DNA from: Aneurinibacillus sp.
GTDB taxonomy: Bacteria; Bacillota; UBA5301; DYFA01
Direction: 5' to 3'
Assembly: GCA_020725425.1 (NCBI GenBank)
Contig: DYFA01000016.1
Coordinates: forward strand, 1-64,000
DNA length: 64,000 nt
Shown here: positions 34,582 through 43,812 of the stretch, one piece after another
How the letters are laid out: each line of letters starts with the position of its first letter
Numbering within the stretch: the stretch's first letter is position 1
Program-made: the position numbers and the translations under genes
The notes under the pieces: generated by a model
Database searches by the model: none
What the model saw: the letters and a program-made list of their open reading frames with translations, nothing else
Told to the model about the DNA's origin: nothing

Positions 34582-35147
34582 AGATCGGGGTCATCAGCGA
34601 CACTCACGGGAGCCTGCCGGCCTGGCGGGCAGCCTTCAACCGCTATTTCTCCGACGCCGACCTGATTATCCACTGCGGGGACCTCTTCTACCACGCCCCG
34701 CGCAACCCGTTGCCGGAAGGTTACGCGCCGTTGGCCCTGGCCGAGGCGCTGAACGAGTGCCGAGTGCCGCTGGTCATCGCCCGGGGCAACTGCGATTCGG
34801 CGGTGGACGAGTCGTTGCTCAAGTGGCCGTTGGCCGCGCCCTACGCCTACGCCCGGTGGGAAGGGAGGACCGTCCTCGCCTGGCACGAGGGGGAGGTGCG
34901 GCCCGAGGCGGCGGAGGTCGTACGGCGGTATAAGCCGGATCTGTTTCTGGTGGGCCACACCCACAAGGGACGGGTCTGGCGGGATGGGACGTGCCTCTGC
35001 CTCAATCCGGGGAGCCCTGCCCTTTCTAAACTCCCCGGCGGGCGGCCGACAGTCGGCGTGGTCGATGACCAGGGAGTCCGGGTCCTCGACCTCGTGACGG
35101 GGAGCGTGGTGGCCGAAAGCGCATGGGAGCAGAAGGAGCAGGAATAG
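34578..35147 (+). CDS. yfcE: YfcE/MJ0936-type metallophosphoesterase
   Basis: A 189-residue metallophosphodiesterase. Metal-binding motifs are visible in order: SDTHG (residue 7 on), HCGDLFYH (32), ARGNCD (68), WHEGE (101) and GHTHKGR (125). Family members hydrolyse phosphodiesters in vitro; the in vivo substrate is unknown. GTG 34578 overlaps the thiN stop. A bidirectional terminator follows. Confidence 0.9.
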   Translation: MKIGVISDTHGSLPAWRAAFNRYFSDADLIIHCGDLFYHAPRNPLPEGYAPLALAEALNECRVPLVIARGNCDSAVDESLLKWPLAAPYAYARWEGRTVLAWHEGEVRPEAAEVVRRYKPDLFLVGHTHKGRVWRDGTCLCLNPGSPALSKLPGGRPTVGVVDDQGVRVLDLVTGSVVAESAWEQKEQE

Positions 35148-35169
35148 TTGCCGACAGCTTAAGGAGAAG

Positions 35170-35201
35170 GCCCTGGGTATGCAGAACAGCCCAGGGCTCT
35201 T
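35170..35201 (+). terminator. Terminator between yfcE and rpmB
   Basis: GCCCTGGG (35170-35177) pairs with CCCAGGGC (35190-35197), followed by TCTTT. It lies between convergent genes and could end transcription from both sides. Confidence 0.7.
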
Positions 35202-35223
35202 TCGCTTCTGGGTGTCGGCGGCG

Positions 35224-35415
35224 TCAAATCGCCCGCTGCACCTTGCCGGCCTTGAGGCACTTGGTGCAGACGTAGTGGCGCTCAGGCCTGCCCTCGACCA
35301 GGATGCGAACCTTCTGGAGGTTCGGCTCCCAGACGCGGTTCGTCTTGATGTTGGAATGGCTGACGAAGTGACCGGTCTGTCGGCCTTTCCCGCAGACGAC
35401 GCACTCTCTGGCCAT
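35224..35415 (-). CDS. rpmB: 50S ribosomal protein L28, zinc-binding form
   Basis: A 63-residue L28. The sequence has two CxxC pairs (CVVCGKG near residue 5 and CTKC near 51), the C-plus form that binds zinc, and the typical [15 protein letters not shown] core. AGGGAGGGTGAGAG precedes the ATG. It is a single-gene unit on the minus strand with its own promoter. Confidence 0.97.
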   Translation of the reverse strand: MARECVVCGKGRQTGHFVSHSNIKTNRVWEPNLQKVRILVEGRPERHYVCTKCLKAGKVQRAI

Positions 35416-35446
35416 GCTCTCACCCTCCCTGAAGACTTACGGCGTT

Positions 35447-35476
35447 ATTCTATCACGCTGGTTACGGCCGGTGCAA
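35447..35476 (-). promoter_or_regulatory. Promoter of rpmB
   Basis: On the minus strand: TTGCAC (35476-35471), 18 bases, TAGAAT (35452-35447), about 30 bases upstream of the rpmB start. Confidence 0.6.
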
Positions 35477-35607
35477 GCGAGAATTCCTTGGCGGCTTGGA
35501 CAGGGCATATACTAGTGGGAGCGGGCGGTCTCGGGAGGATTTCGCACGCCACTGCCGAAGGATTACCGAAGCCTTTGCCAATCTCGAACGGGCGAGGAGG
35601 GTTCCCG

Positions 35608-35811
35608 GTGGAGATCACCAAGCAAACGACGATCATTGAGGCGCTGCAGGCCCACCCCAAGGCCAGGGAGGTTTTCGTCGAGCACGGCATGGGATGCATC
35701 GGCTGCATGGGCGCCGCCATGGAGAGCATCGAGAACGGGGCACGGATGCACGGCGTGGACCCGGAGGCCGTGGTGCGGGACTTGAACAAGCTGTTTCTGG
35801 GGGAGAAGTAA
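35608..35811 (+). CDS. DUF1858 redox-disulphide domain protein
   Basis: A 67-residue protein that is essentially one DUF1858 domain (ITKQTTIIEALQAHPKAREVF, then HGMGCIGC). The CxxC is the pair thought to act in redox chemistry in the hybrid-cluster-associated family; no partner enzyme is adjacent. GTG 35608 has GGAGG seven bases upstream. The upstream stretch 35416-35607 holds the rpmB promoter and no other gene that I can support. Confidence 0.85.
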   Translation: MEITKQTTIIEALQAHPKAREVFVEHGMGCIGCMGAAMESIENGARMHGVDPEAVVRDLNKLFLGEK

Positions 35812-35838
35812 AGGCGAGATGGGCCGGGAGGGGTTCAC

Positions 35839-36213
35839 ATGGGCAAGGAGATGACCAACGAGCTGGGCCAGGTAAACATCTCTGATGAGGTCATCGGGAT
35901 CATCGCCGGGGTGGCGGCGATGGAATGTTACGGCCTGGTCGGGATGGCCAACCGCAACATCCAGGACGGCATCTCCGAGCTCCTCCGCCGGGAGCAGTTG
36001 AACCGCGGGGTGGACGTCCACGTCGAACCGGACGGCGTCGTTCTCGACCTGTACATCATCGTCGAGTACGGGACCAACATCACCGAAGTGGCGCACAACG
36101 TCATGGACAAGGTCAAGTACACCGTCGAGAATCAGGTGGGGGTGAACGTCAGCCGGGTCAACGTGCACGTGCAAGGCGTGCGCGTGGGGTCCGCCCAGGG
36201 CAAGCGGAAGTGA
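35839..36213 (+). CDS. Asp23/Gls24 family envelope protein (YloU-like)
   Basis: A 124-residue Asp23-family protein (VNISDEVIGIIAGVAAMECYGLVGM; VDVHVEPDGVVLDLYIIVEYG, each shortened here to its start). Members are abundant membrane-associated proteins linked to envelope stress. As in most Bacillota it lies directly upstream of fakA, suggesting co-transcription. The C-terminus has the conserved NVSRVNVHVQGVR strand. Confidence 0.92.
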   Translation: MGKEMTNELGQVNISDEVIGIIAGVAAMECYGLVGMANRNIQDGISELLRREQLNRGVDVHVEPDGVVLDLYIIVEYGTNITEVAHNVMDKVKYTVENQVGVNVSRVNVHVQGVRVGSAQGKRK

Positions 36214-36257
36214 CGTCGAAGACGGGCGAGCACGGGCACGGTAGGGGGTTTTGACTG

Positions 36258-37967
36258 TTGCAGATTGAGCAGTTGGACGGCGTGATCCTGAAGGCGATGA
36301 TTCAGGCCGCCGCCTCCTGGTTGGACGTGAACAAAGAAGGGGTCGACGCGCTCAACGTCTTTCCGGTCCCGGACGGCGACACCGGGACCAACATGTACCT
36401 GACACTCCAAGCGGCGGTGCGGGAAGTCGAGAAGGTCCGGGACGACTCGGCGAGCAAGGTGGCTGACGCGGCCGCCCAGGGTTCGCTGATGGGCGCCCGG
36501 GGGAATTCGGGCGTCATCCTCTCCCAGTTTTTCCGGGGTTTCGCCAAGGCCATAAGCGGCAAGGAGAGCATCGACGCCGGCTGGCTTGCGAAGGGCCTAA
36601 GCGGGGCGGTCCGCCAGGCTTACCAGGCGGTGATGCGGCCAGTCGAGGGCACTGTGCTGACGGTGGCCCGGGAGGCGGCCAAGGCGGCGGCGGACACTGC
36701 CCGCACCAATTCCGACATCCTGGTGGTCCTTCAGGCCGCGCTGGTGCAGGCCCGTCGCACGCTGGCCCTGACCCCGACCATGCTGCCCGTGCTGCGGGAA
36801 GCCCGGGTGGTCGACGCTGGCGGCAAGGGTCTCGTGGTGGCGCTGGAAGGAGCCATCCGGGCGCTGCAGGGCGGCCAGGTGGCGGACTGGGAGCGGGTGG
36901 CCCTGGAGGAGCACGAGGCTGAACAGCGGGTGCAGGAGCCGGTGGGCGCCCGGGCGCTGGCGCCGGAGCAGGCGGCCGAGGCGCTCCGGTACAAATACTG
37001 CACCGAGTTCGTGCTGAAGGGTGAGGGCCGGCTCAACCTGGAGCGGATCAAGCGGGACCTCGGCCCTCACGGCGACAGCATGCTGGTGGTGGGCGACGCC
37101 AGAACGGCCAAGATCCACCTCCACACCAACCGGCCGGGGTTCGTCCTGGAGTACGCGATCAAGCTGGGCGACCTCATCGAAATCCAGATCAACAACATGG
37201 CTGAGCAGAACCGGGAGCTGGTGGAGCAGGGTCGGGCGCCGGGCAGCGACGTGCCGCCGGAGGACCGCGGGGTGGCGGCCGAAGCGGCGCCGGAGCCGGC
37301 GGGTCTGCCCAAGCCGATCGGGATCGTGGCGGTGGCGGTCGGCGACGGGCTGGAGGAGATCTTCCGGAACCTCGGGGCCGACGTGGTGGTGCGGGGCGGG
37401 CAATCCATGAACCCCTCGACCGAAGAGCTCCTGGGCGCGGTGGAGGCGACCAACGCCGAAGCCGTGATGATTCTGCCGAACAACGCCAACGTGATTCTCA
37501 CCGCGGGGCAGGTCAAGGACCTGACCCGAAAGCGGGTGGCGGTGTTGACCACCAAGACCATCCCTCAGGGGATCGCTGCCCTCCTGTCCTTCGACGACCA
37601 CCGCACCCTCGAAGAGAACGTGCGGGCGATGTCGGAAGCGGCCGGAGCGGTGAAGACCGGGGAGGTCACCTACGCCGTTCGCCGGACCCGCTTCAATGGG
37701 GTCGAAGTGGAAGAGAAGGACTTCATCGGGCTCGCCGACGACCAGATCAAGGCAGCCGGCAAGCTGCTCTCAGAGGTGACGGAGGCGCTCATCCGGGAGA
37801 TGGTGGGGGATAACGTGGAACTCCTCACGATCTACCGCGGAGCCGACGTGAGCGAGGAGGACGCTCAGAAGCTCGTGGAGAAGGTGCGCACCGTCCACCC
37901 GGAGTTCGAGGTCGAACTGCACTACGGCGGCCAACCGTTGTACTACTACCTGATCTCAGTCGAATAG
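36258..37967 (+). CDS. fakA: Fatty acid kinase A (YloV/DAK2)
   Basis: Kinase subunit that phosphorylates fatty acids held by a FakB (DegV) protein. The 569 residues show the DAK2 ATP-binding domain (VFPVPDGDTGTNMYLTL, GARGNSGVILSQFFRGFA), a middle domain with CTEFVLKGEG and DSMLVVGD, and a C-terminal FakB-like region (NNANVILTAGQ). The TTG start at 36258 gives LQIEQLDGVILKAMI, the usual family N-terminus. Downstream DegV is the likely partner. Confidence 0.94.
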   Translation: MQIEQLDGVILKAMIQAAASWLDVNKEGVDALNVFPVPDGDTGTNMYLTLQAAVREVEKVRDDSASKVADAAAQGSLMGARGNSGVILSQFFRGFAKAISGKESIDAGWLAKGLSGAVRQAYQAVMRPVEGTVLTVAREAAKAAADTARTNSDILVVLQAALVQARRTLALTPTMLPVLREARVVDAGGKGLVVALEGAIRALQGGQVADWERVALEEHEAEQRVQEPVGARALAPEQAAEALRYKYCTEFVLKGEGRLNLERIKRDLGPHGDSMLVVGDARTAKIHLHTNRPGFVLEYAIKLGDLIEIQINNMAEQNRELVEQGRAPGSDVPPEDRGVAAEAAPEPAGLPKPIGIVAVAVGDGLEEIFRNLGADVVVRGGQSMNPSTEELLGAVEATNAEAVMILPNNANVILTAGQVKDLTRKRVAVLTTKTIPQGIAALLSFDDHRTLEENVRAMSEAAGAVKTGEVTYAVRRTRFNGVEVEEKDFIGLADDQIKAAGKLLSEVTEALIREMVGDNVELLTIYRGADVSEEDAQKLVEKVRTVHPEFEVELHYGGQPLYYYLISVE

Positions 37968-37980
37968 GGGGGACGGCACC

Positions 37981-38826
37981 TTGGCAGTCAAGCTCGTGAC
38001 CGATTCGACGGCGGACTTGCCCGAAGCGTTGGTGCGCAGGTACGGCCTGACGGTGGTGCCGCTGCACGTCCACTTCGGGGAGGAGGATTACCGCGACGGG
38101 GTGGACATCTGGGCCAGCGAGTTCTACTACAAGCTTGAGACGAGCGGCGTGCTGCCTCACACCTCCCAGCCCTCGCCGGGGGATTTCCTCCAGGTCTACG
38201 AACCGCTGACCGCCGACGGCTCGGAGGTGGTGTCGATCCACCTCTCCCGGGCGCTTTCCGGGACCTGCCAGTCGGCGGAGATGGCAGCCGAGATGCTCGG
38301 CCGGCCGGCGGTGACAGTGGTGGATTCGGCCTCAGCCTCGCTGGGCGTGGGGTTGGTGGTTTTGGAGGCGGCCCGGCGGGTGGAGGAGGGGGCCTCCCGG
38401 GAGCAGGTGGCGGAGGCGGCGCGGCGGGCCAGCCGCCGGCTGGTGCTCTTCTTTGTGGTGGATACCCTGGAGTATCTCCAGAAGAACGGGCGCATCGGTC
38501 GCGCTACGGCGTTCCTGGGGTCGCTGCTGAACATCAAACCGCTGTTGACTCTGGAAGACGGGATTGTGACCCCGGTCGAGAAGGCGCGAGGCAAGAACAA
38601 GGCGCTCAGCCGGATTTTCGACCTGCTACACGAGCGGGTGGGAAGGAAGCCGGCCCGGTTTGCCGTAGTTCACGCCGACCGCCCGGAAGAGGCGATCAAC
38701 CTGGTGGAGCGGGTCAAGGGGGAGTTCGCCTGCCTTGAACCGCCGCTGGTCGGCGACATCGGCCCAGTCATCGGGAGCCACGTGGGGCCGGGGACGCTCG
38801 GGATCGTCGCTCTTCCGGAAGAATAG
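37981..38826 (+). CDS. DegV-family fatty-acid-binding protein (FakB)
   Basis: A 281-residue DegV protein: VTDSTADLP at the N-terminus, the fatty-acid contact region HTSQPSPGDF, SRALSGTCQSA, and a C-terminal LLNIKPLLTLEDG block, all typical. FakB proteins bind a fatty acid and present it to FakA for phosphorylation; the product feeds phospholipid synthesis with PlsX, which is encoded at 48.7 kb in this window. TTG 37981 starts the gene 13 bases after fakA. Confidence 0.93.
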   Translation: MAVKLVTDSTADLPEALVRRYGLTVVPLHVHFGEEDYRDGVDIWASEFYYKLETSGVLPHTSQPSPGDFLQVYEPLTADGSEVVSIHLSRALSGTCQSAEMAAEMLGRPAVTVVDSASASLGVGLVVLEAARRVEEGASREQVAEAARRASRRLVLFFVVDTLEYLQKNGRIGRATAFLGSLLNIKPLLTLEDGIVTPVEKARGKNKALSRIFDLLHERVGRKPARFAVVHADRPEEAINLVERVKGEFACLEPPLVGDIGPVIGSHVGPGTLGIVALPEE

Positions 38827-38908
38827 GGACACTTGGCGCCGAGCGGTGCGGGCCACGGCCGGGGATCTTCAGGCCGGGGCCCTTTTGCCACCCGGGGCGG
38901 AGGTTGCG

Positions 38909-41032
38909 GTGGACAAGCGGGCGAAGACACGGGATGAGGCGGCGGAGCTGTATGACGTGCCCCTTGAGCGGCTCAAGGGGATCGGGCCGCGCCGGGCGGA
39001 GCTCTTTCGCCGGCTGGGGGTCGCCTCGGTGGGTGACCTGCTTTACCACCTGCCCCGCCGGTATGAGGACATGTCCAACCTGACGCCAATCGGCCGGGTG
39101 GTTCCGGGCAAGCCGGTGACGGTGCGCGGCCGGGTGGTGGCGGTCCGGGAGACGCGGGCCCGTCACCGCCGGCTCTATGTGGTGAAGGCGGTGGTGGGGG
39201 ACGGCACCGGCACGATCAACGCCTTGTGGTTCGTGGCCGGGCGCCGCCTCCCGCTGGTCCAGCGGCTGGCAGAGGCCGGGGAGATTCTACTCCACGGCAC
39301 CGCCGTGGCCGAAGAGACGGGGCTGGTGATCAAAAACGGCGAGTGGGACGCCGTCGCCCGCGACTCGCTGCACCTGCAGGGCATCGTCCCGGTCTACCCT
39401 GCCACGGAAGGGTTGCCGGGCCGGGTCATCCGGAGCGCGGTCGCGGGCGCCCTGTCTGAGTTCGGGCCGCGGATCGCCGATCCCCTGCCGCTCGAGTTGG
39501 TAAAGCGCCAGGGTTTCGTAGCGCTGTCCGAGGCCTTGCGCCAGGTCCACTTCCCGCGGAGCGCCGGTGAAGCGGCCCGGGCCAGGCGTCGGCTGGCCTT
39601 CGACGAGCTGCTCCTCTTCCAGTTGGCGCTGGGCCTGCGGCGCCAGTGGCGGGAAGGGACGGGCCGGGGGATCCGCTTTGCCGGGCCCTTCTCCCTGACG
39701 CGGCAGTTCCGGGCGAAGCTCCCCTTCACCCTTACCCCGGCGCAGGAGCGGGTGATCGACGAGATCCTCGGCGACATGGCGGCCCCTCGACCGATGGAGC
39801 GGCTGCTTCTGGGTGACGTGGGGGCCGGCAAGACGGTGGTCGCTGCGGCGGCCCTGGTGCGGGCGGTGGAGTGCGGCTATCAGGGGGCACTGATGGCGCC
39901 CACGGCTATTCTCGCTGACCAGCATTGCCGCACACTGACAGCCCTGCTCTGCGAGGTGCCGGTCCGGGTGGGCCTGCTCACCTCCGGGCAGGAGGAGGAG
40001 CGCTGCCGGGTCCTGGCCCGGGCGGCCGCGGGGGAACTCGACGTCGTGATCGGTACCCACGCCTTGCTCGAAGAGGGGGTGCGCTTTGCCCGGCTGGGGC
40101 TGGTGGTCATCGATGAGCAACACCGGTTCGGAGTGCGGCAGCGGGCGGCGCTGGCAAGCAAGGGGAGAATGCCGGACGTCCTGGTGATGTCCGCCACTCC
40201 CATCCCCCGGACGCTGGCCCTCACACTCTACGGCGACCTGGAGCTGTCGATCCTGGACGGCAGCCTGCCGGGGCGGAAGCCGGTGCAGACGAGATGGCTT
40301 TCGGAGGAGGAGCGGCCGAGGGTGTACGACTTCCTCCGCCGACAAGCAGCGGCCGGCCGCCAAAGCTACGTTGTCTGCCCACTGGTGGCAGAGGGGGAGG
40401 AGAGCTCGCCGGGGATCAAGAATGCGGTGGAGGAAGCGCAACGCCTCGCCGCGGTCCTGCCGGGCCTGCGGATCGGCGTGCTGCACGGACAACTGCGGGC
40501 GGAAGAGAAGGACGAAGTCATGCGCCGGTTCCGCGATCATGAACTGGACGTGCTGGTGGCGACGACCGTCATCGAACTGGGGGTAGACGTGACGACGGCC
40601 GCGGTGATGGTGGTGGAGAACGCCGAGCGGTTCGGCCTGGCCCAGCTCCATCAGCTCCGGGGCCGGGTGGGGAGGGGGGCTATCCAGGGGTGGTGTCTGC
40701 TCTTCGGCGAGCCGCAGACGGAGAAGGGGAAGGCGCGCATGGCCGCTTTCGCCCGCCTCTCCAGTGGACAGGCCCTGGCCGAGGCCGACCTGAAGCTGCG
40801 CGGGCCTGGAGAGTTCTTCGGAACCCGGCAGGCGGGGTTGCCGGAGTTCCACCTGCCGCTTGAAGAACTCTTCGGGAACACGCGGGCAGTGGAGGAGGCC
40901 CGCCGGTCAGCCAGAGAGATCCTGGCGGGCGACCCTCAGTTGGCTCTTCCGCACCACCGGGGACTTGCGCAGGCGCTTCGGCGGCGCTTCGGCGCCCTCC
41001 TCGACGGGGCGGAGGGTCAGCTGTGCGGGTGA
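38909..41032 (+). CDS. recG: ATP-dependent DNA helicase RecG
   Basis: Branch-migration helicase that regresses stalled forks and processes recombination intermediates. The 707 residues include the wedge/OB region (LKGIGPRRAELFRRLG; DLLYHLPRRYED), helicase motifs GDVGAGKTVVA, DEQHRFG, MSATPIPRTLALT, and in the second lobe VIELGVDV and QLRGRVGRG, then the C-terminal FFGTRQAGLPEF. GTG 38909 is chosen, with GGAGG five bases upstream; the frame is open further back through degV. Confidence 0.95.
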   Translation: MDKRAKTRDEAAELYDVPLERLKGIGPRRAELFRRLGVASVGDLLYHLPRRYEDMSNLTPIGRVVPGKPVTVRGRVVAVRETRARHRRLYVVKAVVGDGTGTINALWFVAGRRLPLVQRLAEAGEILLHGTAVAEETGLVIKNGEWDAVARDSLHLQGIVPVYPATEGLPGRVIRSAVAGALSEFGPRIADPLPLELVKRQGFVALSEALRQVHFPRSAGEAARARRRLAFDELLLFQLALGLRRQWREGTGRGIRFAGPFSLTRQFRAKLPFTLTPAQERVIDEILGDMAAPRPMERLLLGDVGAGKTVVAAAALVRAVECGYQGALMAPTAILADQHCRTLTALLCEVPVRVGLLTSGQEEERCRVLARAAAGELDVVIGTHALLEEGVRFARLGLVVIDEQHRFGVRQRAALASKGRMPDVLVMSATPIPRTLALTLYGDLELSILDGSLPGRKPVQTRWLSEEERPRVYDFLRRQAAAGRQSYVVCPLVAEGEESSPGIKNAVEEAQRLAAVLPGLRIGVLHGQLRAEEKDEVMRRFRDHELDVLVATTVIELGVDVTTAAVMVVENAERFGLAQLHQLRGRVGRGAIQGWCLLFGEPQTEKGKARMAAFARLSSGQALAEADLKLRGPGEFFGTRQAGLPEFHLPLEELFGNTRAVEEARRSAREILAGDPQLALPHHRGLAQALRRRFGALLDGAEGQLCG

Positions 41033-41048
41033 GAGTGGGGCGCCGGCG

Positions 41049-41651
41049 GTGCGGGTAGTGGCGGGACGCCTCGGAGGCCTGCGTCTGAAGGCGGTACCGG
41101 GGCGGGCCACCCGGCCGACGACCGACCGCGTCAAGGAGTCGGTCTTCGGCATCCTGGGCGACCGGTGCCTCGGGGCTCAGGTTCTCGACCTCTTCGCCGG
41201 GACGGGGAGTCTCGGGATCGAGGCGCTGTCGCGGGGCGCCACCCGGGTGACTTTCGTGGAGCGCGACCCTGGGGCGGTCCGGGTGCTCCGGGAGAACCTG
41301 CGCGCCACGGGGCTTGCGGAGCAGGCGGCGATCCTCGTCAAGGACGTTTCGGCCGCACTTGGACTGCTGGCCCGGGAGGGAGCCGGCCCGTTCGACCTCG
41401 TCCTGCTGGACCCGCCGTACGGGTCTGGGCTGGTGGAGGCGGTCCTGGAAGGGCTCGACCAGGGAGGCGGGCTGCTCTCCCCGGGGGCGCTGGTGGTGGC
41501 AGAGCACAGCAACCACGAAGTGCCGACGGAGCGGGTGGGGAGGCTCGCCCTGTGGCGGCGCAGGCGCTACGGGGAGACGGTGGTATCGTTCTACCAGGCG
41601 GCGGGGCCGGCAAAGAGCCCCAGCGGCGAAGGAGGTGAGCCTGCGCCATGA
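41049..41651 (+). CDS. rsmD: 16S rRNA (guanine-966-N2)-methyltransferase
   Basis: A 200-residue SAM-dependent methyltransferase acting on 16S rRNA during 30S assembly. Features: RVVAGRLGGLRL start, RPTTDRVKESVFGIL, SAM motif LDLFAGTGSLGIEALSRGA, and catalytic DPPY (near residue 122). The last ~15 residues are low complexity. GTG 41049 follows recG by 16 bases; its stop overlaps coaD (ATGA). Confidence 0.93.
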   Translation: MRVVAGRLGGLRLKAVPGRATRPTTDRVKESVFGILGDRCLGAQVLDLFAGTGSLGIEALSRGATRVTFVERDPGAVRVLRENLRATGLAEQAAILVKDVSAALGLLAREGAGPFDLVLLDPPYGSGLVEAVLEGLDQGGGLLSPGALVVAEHSNHEVPTERVGRLALWRRRRYGETVVSFYQAAGPAKSPSGEGGEPAP

Positions 41652-42148
41652 AGCGGGCGGTGTATCCAGGCTCCTTTGACCCGGTGACCAACGGGCACCT
41701 GGATATCATCGAGCGGGCCGCGGTGCTGTTCGACGAAGTGATTGTGGCGGTGGCCAGAAACCGGGCGAAGCACGCCCTCTTTTCCGTGGCGGAGAGGCTC
41801 GAGATGCTGAGGGAGGTGACGGGGTCCCTGGTGAACGTGAAGGTGGACGCCTTCGACGGTTTGACCGTGCGGTATGCCAAGGCGCAGGGAGCCCAGGTGA
41901 TCATCCGCGGCCTCAGAGTCCTTTCCGACTTCGAAAACGAAATGATGATGGCGCTCATGAACCGCAACCAGGAACCCACCATCGACACGATCTTCCTCAT
42001 GACCAGCAAAGACCACGCTTTCCTCAGCTCCAGCGCGGTCAAGGAGCTGGCGAGTCTGGGGGGGGACATTTCTGCCCTGGTGCCGCCGGAAGTGGCGAGG
42101 CAGCTGGCGGCCCGGGTCCAAGGCGGGGGGTTAAGCAGGTGGCCGTAG
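41648..42148 (+). CDS. coaD: Phosphopantetheine adenylyltransferase
   Basis: Fourth step of CoA synthesis, making dephospho-CoA from 4'-phosphopantetheine and ATP. The 166 residues show the nucleotidyltransferase motif YPGSFDPVTNGHLDII, the RGLRVLSDFENE block and the SSSAVKELASLGG motif. Translationally coupled to rsmD, the usual pairing in Bacillota. GGAGGTGAGC precedes the ATG. Confidence 0.96.
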   Translation: MKRAVYPGSFDPVTNGHLDIIERAAVLFDEVIVAVARNRAKHALFSVAERLEMLREVTGSLVNVKVDAFDGLTVRYAKAQGAQVIIRGLRVLSDFENEMMMALMNRNQEPTIDTIFLMTSKDHAFLSSSAVKELASLGGDISALVPPEVARQLAARVQGGGLSRWP

Positions 42149-42630
42149 GAAAGATGAATGTGATCATTCTCCTCGACCAGGTGGAGAGTCTGCTCGAAGC
42201 GTGCCCGAAGGTGCCGCTGACGGGAAAAGTCATGGTCAACAGCGACGAGTTGCTCGACCTGTTGGACCAGATCCGCGGCGCCTTGCCGGAGGAGGTCAAG
42301 CGGGCCGAGTGGATCGCCCAGGAGAAGGAGCGGCTGCTCCGGGATACCCAAGAAGAAGCCGCCCGCATGATCAAGCAGGCGGAAGACTACGCCCGGAAGC
42401 TGCTCGAAGAGAACGGGCTGGTGGCGGAGGCGCGGGCGGAGGCGCAGAAGATTCTGAAGGAAGCCCAGGTCCGGGCGAAAGAGATCACCGGCGGGGCGGC
42501 GGATTACGCCGACCGGGTCCTGGCTGACCTGGCGGGCCACCTGGAGCATACGCTGAAAGTGGTGGCCAAAGGACGGGAGGAGCTGGCGCGCAAGTTCAAG
42601 GTCGCGGGCGACTCCGGGGAACCCAAATAG
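42139..42630 (+). CDS. Coiled-coil protein of unknown function (after coaD)
   Basis: A 163-residue, strongly charged helical protein. Residues ~1-50 hold a short hydrophobic start and a VPLTGKVMVNSDELLDLLDQ segment; ~55-155 is a near-continuous coiled coil rich in Glu, Lys and Ala (EVKRAEWIAQEKERLL, ARAEAQKILKEAQ). Similar proteins are common after coaD in Clostridia and are often labelled ATPase or F0-b-like from helix similarity only. The GTG overlaps the coaD stop by 10 bases; the 3' end overlaps convergent ylbJ by 35 bases. Confidence 0.8.
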   Translation: MAVGKMNVIILLDQVESLLEACPKVPLTGKVMVNSDELLDLLDQIRGALPEEVKRAEWIAQEKERLLRDTQEEAARMIKQAEDYARKLLEENGLVAEARAEAQKILKEAQVRAKEITGGAADYADRVLADLAGHLEHTLKVVAKGREELARKFKVAGDSGEPK

Positions 42631-43792
42631 CATAGAACCGCCGGGCAGCCCCTTGGGCGGCGGCGCCAAGCCCCAGAGCGGTGAGGAGGGCGAGGGCGAG
42701 CCCCAGGCAGCTCACAGACCGGCGGAGGTGGACGAGGGGTTCGACGACTGGTTCTGGAGGGCAGATCACCGGCGCGGCGGGAGTGAAGACCGGCGCCAGC
42801 GGCCACAGCACGGAGAAGAGCGCAGAACTTAGCGCCACGTGAAGCAGGCGCCCTTCCAGAAAGCGCCGGTAGGAGAGGCCTGCCGAGGCGCTTACCGCCG
42901 CCGCCTGGGCGTGAATCGACAGCCCTGACCAGGCAAGCAGAGCCGAAGCCGCGGCCAGGCGCGTCGGCAGAGGGTCGGGACTCGACGCCGCCCGGCTGAG
43001 GCCGGCGGTGACCTCCAAGAGACCGGCTAACCCGGCGGAGGGCAGCCCGGCCGGGAGGCGCAAGCCTGCTTCCAAGAGGCCGATCAGCACGGAGAAGAAG
43101 ATGATGAAGCCGCCGACCAGAAGGACCGCCTCCCCTCCTTCCCGGACGACCGTCCCCAGGAGTTGCCCGAGGGGTGGAGCGGTGGCAGCGGCCGTCCCCA
43201 GTTCCCTCCACGCGGCTCGGAGAGGGCGATCACCGGACCGGCGGGCCGGTCGGCCGTCGAGGGAGCGGCGGGCAGACGGCAGCCGGGCGAAGATCAGCCC
43301 CACCAGCAAAGCGGCGCCGTAGTGGACCAGGGCAAGCACCGGGGCGGCAGCAGGGGCGTGGAAGAGCGACACAGCCGTCACGCCGGTGACGAAGAGCGGC
43401 CCAGCGACGTTGGCGAACGCCGCCAGCCGGCTCCCCTCCTCCGGCGAGCAGAGGCCGGCGGAGGTCAGGCGGGCAGCGGCCCGGGCGCCGGAGGGCGGGC
43501 CCGAGGTGAAGCCGATCACCAGGGCGACTCCGGCCGCGCCCGGCAGAGCGAAGAGAGGGCGCATGAGGGGTTCCAGGAGGACTCCCAGCGCCTTGACCAC
43601 CCCGGTGGCCTGCAACAGGTCGCTGAGAATGAAGAAGGGAAGGAGCGAGGGGAGGACGGCGGTCCACCACAGGTGGATCCCCCGCCGGGCCGCGGCCAGC
43701 GAGACCACCGGGTTGGTCACCACCCCCAGCGCCAGGAGGGTGGCCAGCATCGGGAGAAGGGGGAAGGAGCGGCGGCCGCGTCGACTCGTCAT
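42596..43792 (-). CDS. ylbJ: Sporulation integral membrane protein YlbJ
   Basis: A 398-residue membrane protein with about eight helices and two nucleoside-transporter-gate-like repeats (SLLPFFILSDLL near residue 48; GFTSGPPSGARAAARL near 95; GGFIIFFSVLIGLLE near 226; LAWSGLSIHAQ near 288). YlbJ is needed for spore cortex formation in B. subtilis and is expressed from sigma-E. The promoter just upstream matches sigma-E consensus. GGAGGTG precedes the ATG. It is convergent with the coaD-linked gene. Confidence 0.9.
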   Translation of the reverse strand: MTSRRGRRSFPLLPMLATLLALGVVTNPVVSLAAARRGIHLWWTAVLPSLLPFFILSDLLQATGVVKALGVLLEPLMRPLFALPGAAGVALVIGFTSGPPSGARAAARLTSAGLCSPEEGSRLAAFANVAGPLFVTGVTAVSLFHAPAAAPVLALVHYGAALLVGLIFARLPSARRSLDGRPARRSGDRPLRAAWRELGTAAATAPPLGQLLGTVVREGGEAVLLVGGFIIFFSVLIGLLEAGLRLPAGLPSAGLAGLLEVTAGLSRAASSPDPLPTRLAAASALLAWSGLSIHAQAAAVSASAGLSYRRFLEGRLLHVALSSALFSVLWPLAPVFTPAAPVICPPEPVVEPLVHLRRSVSCLGLALALLTALGLGAAAQGAARRFYAIWVPRSRPRP

Positions 43793-43812
43793 GGGGCACC
43801 TCCGGCCACCGG

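Noticed and set aside
35485-35513. Promoter for the DUF1858/Asp23/fakA genes with -10 TATACT
   Set aside because: The -10 at 35508-35513 is good, but no acceptable -35 lies 16-18 bases upstream (TTGGCG is only 14 away). Not listed as a feature.
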